Shown: positions 59,656 through 64,000 of the stretch, one piece after another
How the letters are laid out: each line of letters begins with the position of its first letter
How positions within the stretch are numbered: the stretch's first letter is position 1
Assembly (NCBI GenBank): GCA_947652605.1
Contig: OX393580.1
Span: forward strand, 17,938,159 to 18,002,158
DNA length: 64,000 bases
Direction: 5' to 3'
DNA from: Elmis aenea
Taxonomy: Eukaryota; Arthropoda; Insecta; Coleoptera; Elmidae
Notes under the pieces: generated by a model
Seen by the model: the letters and a program-made list of their open reading frames with translations, nothing else
Databases searched by the model: none
Told to the model about the DNA's origin: nothing
Program-made: the position numbers and the translations under genes

Positions 59656-59916
59656 TTAACACTTAATGCAACGCTTCTCTAGTTGCCGCATCTCTTTAAA
59701 AAAAGATTGTTTCGAAAGCACCGCAAAATAGGCTTTGACAGCTATCTTTAGATCATTATTGGCGGTAAATTTTCTGCCCCTAAAGTTTTTGCGAGATTTC
59801 TGAACAAAAAGAAGTCGCAGGGTGCTAATTCAGGGCTGCAAGGTGAATGACGCAGCTCAGTAAATCCACATTCTTGAATTACAACCTGAACATTGTGTGC
59901 TTTACAGACGCTCCAA
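59656..59916 (-). pseudogene. mariner transposase C-terminal fragment
   Basis: The minus strand encodes KAHNVQVVIQECGFTELRH, then SPELAPCDFFLF, the Tc1/mariner signature around the third catalytic Asp. A frame change follows near 59748, then AVKAYFAVLSKQSFFKEM and LEKRCIKC with the natural stop at 59656. The rest of the gene is missing; the fragment ends exactly where a hAT element begins at 59917. Non-functional. Confidence 0.82.
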
Positions 59917-60163
59917 CAGTGGCGGATCAAGCACTTGGGAGTGCCCAAAGCGCAACCTAGTTTTTTATATGCTAAGTAATGCTATCACATCAAATAATTA
60001 CTTTGTTAAAAATTAATTACTAATCAATCAATCGTGCCCTTAAAAATATCTATTTTTAGCCTTTTTATTCACCGGTATAATCATCATAATTTTGAGTTTG
60101 TATTAAAATGCAGAACAATCATTTACTATTTATTAATTTAAAAAAAAGATTAGGAAAAATTAA

Positions 60164-60960
60164 TTAAAGATTATAAAACAATATTAGAACATTAGAACAA
60201 TTATAAACAAACATTAGCTTTGTAAAAATAATAAACTGAATTGGAATATTTCTTACTTTATGTTTACGGAATATATCAAAATACATATATTCATAATCTA
60301 ACGACTGAACTAAATCGTTTTCTATAAACATCATTGACAAATTAGTTGTAACTGAATTTCGTAAGTAATGTTTAACAAGTTTTAAAACCGAAAACAAACG
60401 TTCACCACTGGCGTTACAAATGGGTATTGTCAAAAATATTTTAAGAATTGCTTTTACATTTGGAAATGTAGAACGCAAATCCCCAATTAATAACTTGTAC
60501 ATTTGGTGATATTTTCTTTTTTTTTATGAATGCAATAAAATTAAGAATTTCATCTTTTATTTAACGTCAATATCTTTGTGAAAATTTTTTGGTTATTCTG
60601 TCCATATATTCATTAAATTTAACATCAGTCATTTTAAAATCGAAAAATAACTGAAAATCTTTTAGTACCTACTTTAGTACAACTGGGGGATTTTCTGGAC
60701 ATTTTTGAAATGAGAACGTCACAAATAGTCTTATGTACATTAAATAGGAAATTTTGTTTTACAGTAATGTGTTTCTCATTATGTTGTTTCTTTACATTTC
60801 AATTTTTTTTAAATTTAGCCACCTTGTAGTTGCGTCTGTTGGCATCGTTTTCCATTTCATCCAATTTATTTCTTACATCCATGATAAATTCGGCAAGTGA
60901 TTTTAAAACATTTGTCCCTAACAATAAATTGTACTGCATGTGTTGCAATAATTTGCTGGT
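60164..60960 (-). pseudogene. hAT transposase pseudogene (ZMYM1-like)
   Basis: The ORF 60164-60502 carries FPNVKAILKIFLTIP, then NASGERLFSVLKLVKHYLRN and FIENDLVQSLDYEYMYFDIF, the hAT dimerisation domain as in ZMYM1-like transposases. Upstream, in other frames, are short matches (MTDVKFNEYMDRI near 60640; SLAEFIMDVRNKLDEMEND near 60860). The N-terminal part is not visible. Frame breaks show it is dead. Confidence 0.78.
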
Positions 60961-61244
60961 ACTCTTTATTTATTGCTACAACCGACCTTTTTTTGAGGAA
61001 AGTTTAGTTTATTATAAAGTAAAATTTGAGAGAAACATTTTTACATTCCTGGATTTTTTAATTAATTTCGTGAATATAAAATTTACAAAAAAAAGTTGTA
61101 GACCTTAACATAGACAGAATATTTAATATTTTATTATTTACCTTATATTATAACTTTAAAAACCTGTACATTAGTTATTACTGGAAAAATCAACTAAATG
61201 CACGGACTTTGTAATATACTCGTACTTTTTAAGGCTCTATGTAT

Positions 61245-61563
61245 TGTAAGAAAACTACTTATAGTTGGTTGTTATGGCAACTTTTATTAGTTTTCTTTAT
61301 ATTTAACAGTTCTCTAAAATATATTTCATTTTAACATCATGAACATTTTTGCAACAAAATCCGTAATTGTACGGTAAATTGATATTATGACTACTAACCT
61401 GTCCCAGGTAAACGCACCTCTCGGTGACAGATACAGTTAAATAATGACGTACGATTTAAAGACATGAGGCTGCGGGCCGGTATAAAATTACCAAACGAAT
61501 ACCAGCGGTACCAAGTAAACATCATGATTCGAATTAAACTGTATTAATTAAAATACTGTTACA
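61245..61563 (-). repeat. 3' LTR
   Basis: 319 bp, starting TGTAACAG on the minus strand and ending CTTACA. An AATAAA lies about 40 bp before the end, a likely polyadenylation signal. Confidence 0.95.
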
Positions 61564-61576
61564 ACTGTCCCCCACA
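61564..61576 (-). promoter_or_regulatory. Polypurine tract
   Basis: The minus strand reads TGTGGGGGACAGT directly before the 3' LTR, the expected place for plus-strand priming. Confidence 0.75.
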
Positions 61577-62405
61577 TTCGCGAGTAGGTCAAGACAAGGA
61601 GCCAGGCTTTTAGGAATTCCTAAGTAAAAGAATAAATAACAACCAAATAGGTTACCATGGATTAGCCACGAGCGAAAGTACCATGAAACTGTTTTAAATG
61701 AGAGGCATAAAAAACCCCCCTTTCAGTTCCGTTAGCTTTTCCCAGCACATAAGTATAGGTTCCGACTTGTTTTTACATTGTATTATTTAAATGAATTAAC
61801 AAATACAAACCTAGTTTAAAAAATTAGAAACTTTTTTTTAAATAAATCCATATTGCACATAAAAAAGTTATATCACTGTATGGTCTTTATGAATAAAATA
61901 CAAATGAATTGATAATTTTGTTTAATTAAAGCTCACTTGAACAGTTCCACAGAAGGAAAACTCTTTTTCTGTGTCTTTTAATTAAGCACATTCACACACA
62001 TACAACATAAATTACTAGTGAATTTGTATCAATATTACAAAATAGGCCACATTGCATAGTCTACAGTATCAAAATGATTGAGAAACACTGTGCCACAGCA
62101 TGCTTCATTACTATCAGAAATGGCATTAGTGAAAATTAAAAAACAAAAAATAGAAAAACACACAACAACCTAATACTAATGATCGCAACATAATGTTAGT
62201 CTAAAACCATTTCAAAATAAAATATTTGAAAAATGTCAGCACCATTCAAACTAGAGTATAATTACCACTTATGCTAATAAATTTATAGAGGTAGTTGAAT
62301 AGGATAAAACTTAACAATATGAAAATAAATCATAGATAGCATTGTTGGCAAGACTGTACAACACTAAATTATTTTGTACAAAAAAATCAATTGTTATTCG
62401 AAACG
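61577..62405. other. Non-coding interior of LTR element
   Basis: No ORF of any length on the element's strand and no RT or integrase motifs. Confidence 0.6.
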
Positions 62406-63125
62406 CTAACATCCCTTGTTTATTTTCGCTTGCTGAAAATCGTGATTAAAATAATCAGCTATGCGTAGAAACTTTAGAGCATCAGGTATGTTTTGGCAAT
62501 CGCTAAGGGAATATGATAGTTGTGGGGGAAAGTGTTTTGCAATTTTTTCAATAAGCTGTTGTACAGGGTGAAACCCATTTACATCTGAAAATGTCGGTGA
62601 CATTTTCATAATCTCGGAATTAACACCGCTGGATTTTGTTGCATTACACACACAATTATTACAATCATTTGTGGCAAACATATTTTCCGATGGTAGGCTA
62701 TAAATTGAATTATTAATTTGGTTCACCTTGTTAAGGTTAGATTCGTCAATATTAACGGACGTTTCCTTGTTGAACTTATCTCCTTCGAAAAATATCTCTG
62801 GGTTGTGATACGCAGCGAGGTCAAGAGATGTTCGATTTTCGCCTTTACGCGTGGACGGTTCCGTGACTGCTTTTGCAGCATTAAAGAAATCAAAAACGGT
62901 ACCTTTATTTGTAGTACTTGCCGCCACTAGCTTTGAAGGTGACATCGTGTTTTTTCCGTTTTCCTGTCCCCCAGCTTCCGTACGTATCAAACGGCTGCCA
63001 TCGTCCAGATCTTCGTTACGATGGTTTTGCTGTTTTGATTTGTTTCTAGTCCAATACTGGTTGGATTTTGGAATCGATCCCTTATTTGTCGAGCCAAATT
63101 GCGTGGGCGAATGTTGGATCGCCAT
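62406..63125 (-). CDS. Unique 239-aa ORF in LTR element, unknown function
   Basis: The ORF begins 12 nt after the primer site. The N-terminal 60 residues are polar and basic, followed by KGTVFDFFNAAKAV near 74 and LDLAAYHNPEIFFEGDKF. A cysteine cluster CNNCVCNATK is in the middle. A more ordered-looking end has VQQLIEKIAKHFPPQLSY and ALKFLRIADYFNHDF. There is no capsid major homology region, CCHC knuckle, protease or RT. It could be a rapidly evolved gag or a captured host coding sequence; I do not recognise it. Its frame is open despite 720 bp, consistent with recent insertion. Confidence 0.7.
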   Translation of the reverse strand: MAIQHSPTQFGSTNKGSIPKSNQYWTRNKSKQQNHRNEDLDDGSRLIRTEAGGQENGKNTMSPSKLVAASTTNKGTVFDFFNAAKAVTEPSTRKGENRTSLDLAAYHNPEIFFEGDKFNKETSVNIDESNLNKVNQINNSIYSLPSENMFATNDCNNCVCNATKSSGVNSEIMKMSPTFSDVNGFHPVQQLIEKIAKHFPPQLSYSLSDCQNIPDALKFLRIADYFNHDFQQAKINKGC

Positions 63126-63136
63126 AATCAGAAGTT

Positions 63137-63154
63137 GGTTTACGTTGAGCGCCA
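63137..63154 (-). promoter_or_regulatory. Primer binding site
   Basis: Two bases after the 5' LTR the minus strand reads TGGCGCTCAACGTAAACC. It begins with the complement of a tRNA 3' CCA end (GCGCCA). The matching tRNA is not determined. Confidence 0.7.
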
Positions 63155-63156
63155 GT

Positions 63157-63475
63157 TGTAAGAAAACTACTTATAGTTGGTTGTTATGGCAACTTTTATT
63201 AGTTTTCTTTATATTTAACAGTTCTCTAAAATATATTTCATTTTAACATCATGAACATTTTTGCAACAAAATCCGTAATTGTACGGTAAATTGATATTAT
63301 GACTACTAACCTGTCCCAGGTAAACGCACCTCTCGGTGACAGATACAGTTAAATAATGACGTACGATTTAAAGACATGAGGCTGCGGGCCGGTATAAAAT
63401 TACCAAACGAATACCAGCGGTACCAAGTAAACATCATGATTCGAATTAAACTGTATTAATTAAAATACTGTTACA
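63157..63475 (-). repeat. 5' LTR
   Basis: Matches the 61245 LTR base for base as far as I can compare by eye. Confidence 0.95.
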
Positions 63476-63612
63476 GTATTTGTCGTTTGACGTACCTACG
63501 GCAAATTGTCCAGATAAAGACCATCTGTGCATGAGATGCGCAATTTTTTTTTATAGCCAACTTTCAGAGGCCCCTGCGAGCGCTTCTTGCGCATGTGCAA
63601 AATCCGCCACCG

Positions 63613-64000
63613 CCGTCAATTAAAAGGTGTTAGGTGAAAACAAGGAATGCCATTTTAACCGATTTGGAGATATTGAACTAATTATTATAGTTTTAATAAA
63701 AATAATGTTTCACATTCATTGATTAATACTCATTTATAATAATATAATCCATAGTTTGGTTGATGCAGCTTTGTGAACAAAAAAATAGTAGACTTTAATA
63801 TTAGGGTGGATCGAATTTTATTTTTTTATTTTTTATTTCTGGCGGGGTGCGGAAAAGATGCTCTAGGGGAATACAATCAGAAGTCATCATGAAGACAATA
63901 TTTTGATATTATTAGTGCAAGTACTGCCCCAAGCCTGCTGAATTTTGAACAAAATTTGCTGAATGTAGGTTATAGTTTATGCCCAATAAAAGTATTCAAG
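63613..64000. other. Window end; possible repeat start near 63803
   Basis: TTAGGGTGGATCGAATTTTA may be the terminus of another element cut by the window edge. Nothing else is seen. Confidence 0.3.

Larger units (their letters stand above)
61245..63475 (-). mobile_element. Young non-autonomous LTR retrotransposon
   Basis: Two 319-bp LTRs (61245-61563, 63157-63475) look identical on reading. The 4-bp target duplication GTAT is at 61241-61244 and 63476-63479. The ends are TG...CA. On the minus strand the order is 5' LTR, PBS, a 239-codon ORF, about 840 bp non-coding, PPT, 3' LTR. There is no protease, RT, RNase H or integrase. It inserted into the hAT remnant. Confidence 0.95.
59917..63612 (-). 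mobile_element. Degraded hAT transposon, interrupted by LTR element
   Basis: The left end CAGTGGCGGATCAAGCAC pairs with a right end that reads, mirrored, CGGTGGCGGATTTTGCAC. A decayed hAT transposase lies between on the minus strand. The flanking 8-mers (CGCTCCAA, CCGTCAAT) do not match, so either the two ends belong to different copies or the flank has changed. The LTR retrotransposon 61245-63475 lies within. Confidence 0.7.

Noticed and set aside
59917..63612. Clean 8-bp target duplication for the large hAT
   Set aside because: CGCTCCAA and CCGTCAAT share only scattered bases.

Overview
The window looks like AT-rich, gene-poor nuclear DNA from an insect, most likely a beetle (inference from the repeat style; nothing here fixes the species). 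I recognise no intact host protein-coding gene, true tRNA, rRNA, CRISPR array or bacterial feature. The recognisable content is transposable elements, many nested in one another, separated by AT-rich spacer that could be intergenic or intronic.

Layout: 0-6 kb has a MITE, two elements ending in TACAGGGT and a GC-rich promoter-like or solo-LTR patch. 6-8 kb has a hAT MITE and a long palindrome invaded by a tRNA-derived SINE. 10.9-15.5 kb has a TIR element with an exon-like acidic ORF and two old satellite arrays, one split by a hAT MITE with a perfect 8-bp target duplication. 15.6-19.8 kb is an apparently full-length LINE on the minus strand with open ORF1 and ORF2 and an 11-bp target duplication. 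22-24 kb is a nest of hairpin elements. 24.5-26.6 kb is a 5'-truncated, frameshifted second LINE ending in (ATT)n. 28-29.8 kb is an internally deleted piggyBac. 30-41 kb has two hAT elements of nearly equal length (884 and 883 bp) with perfect target duplications, a minisatellite, long palindromes and a satellite. 43-53 kb has further palindromes, tandem repeats and a second copy of the hAT MITE. 54-57 kb is a multi-level nest: a TA-flanked palindrome holding a foldback element with tandem-repeat arms, a near-perfect hairpin, an ORF of unknown origin and a 715-bp palindrome. 58-64 kb has a TA-flanked element, a mariner remnant and a degraded hAT transposon interrupted by a very young LTR retrotransposon.

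Three features stand out. First, the 61245-63475 LTR element has identical 319-bp LTRs, a 4-bp target duplication, PBS and PPT, but its only long ORF resembles neither gag nor pol. Second, the LINE may still be competent. Third, many long inverted repeats fall into at least four families, which would fold into long hairpins if transcribed. These elements do not form a pathway; they share this locus as parasites, and the non-autonomous ones presumably depend on enzymes from relatives elsewhere in the genome.
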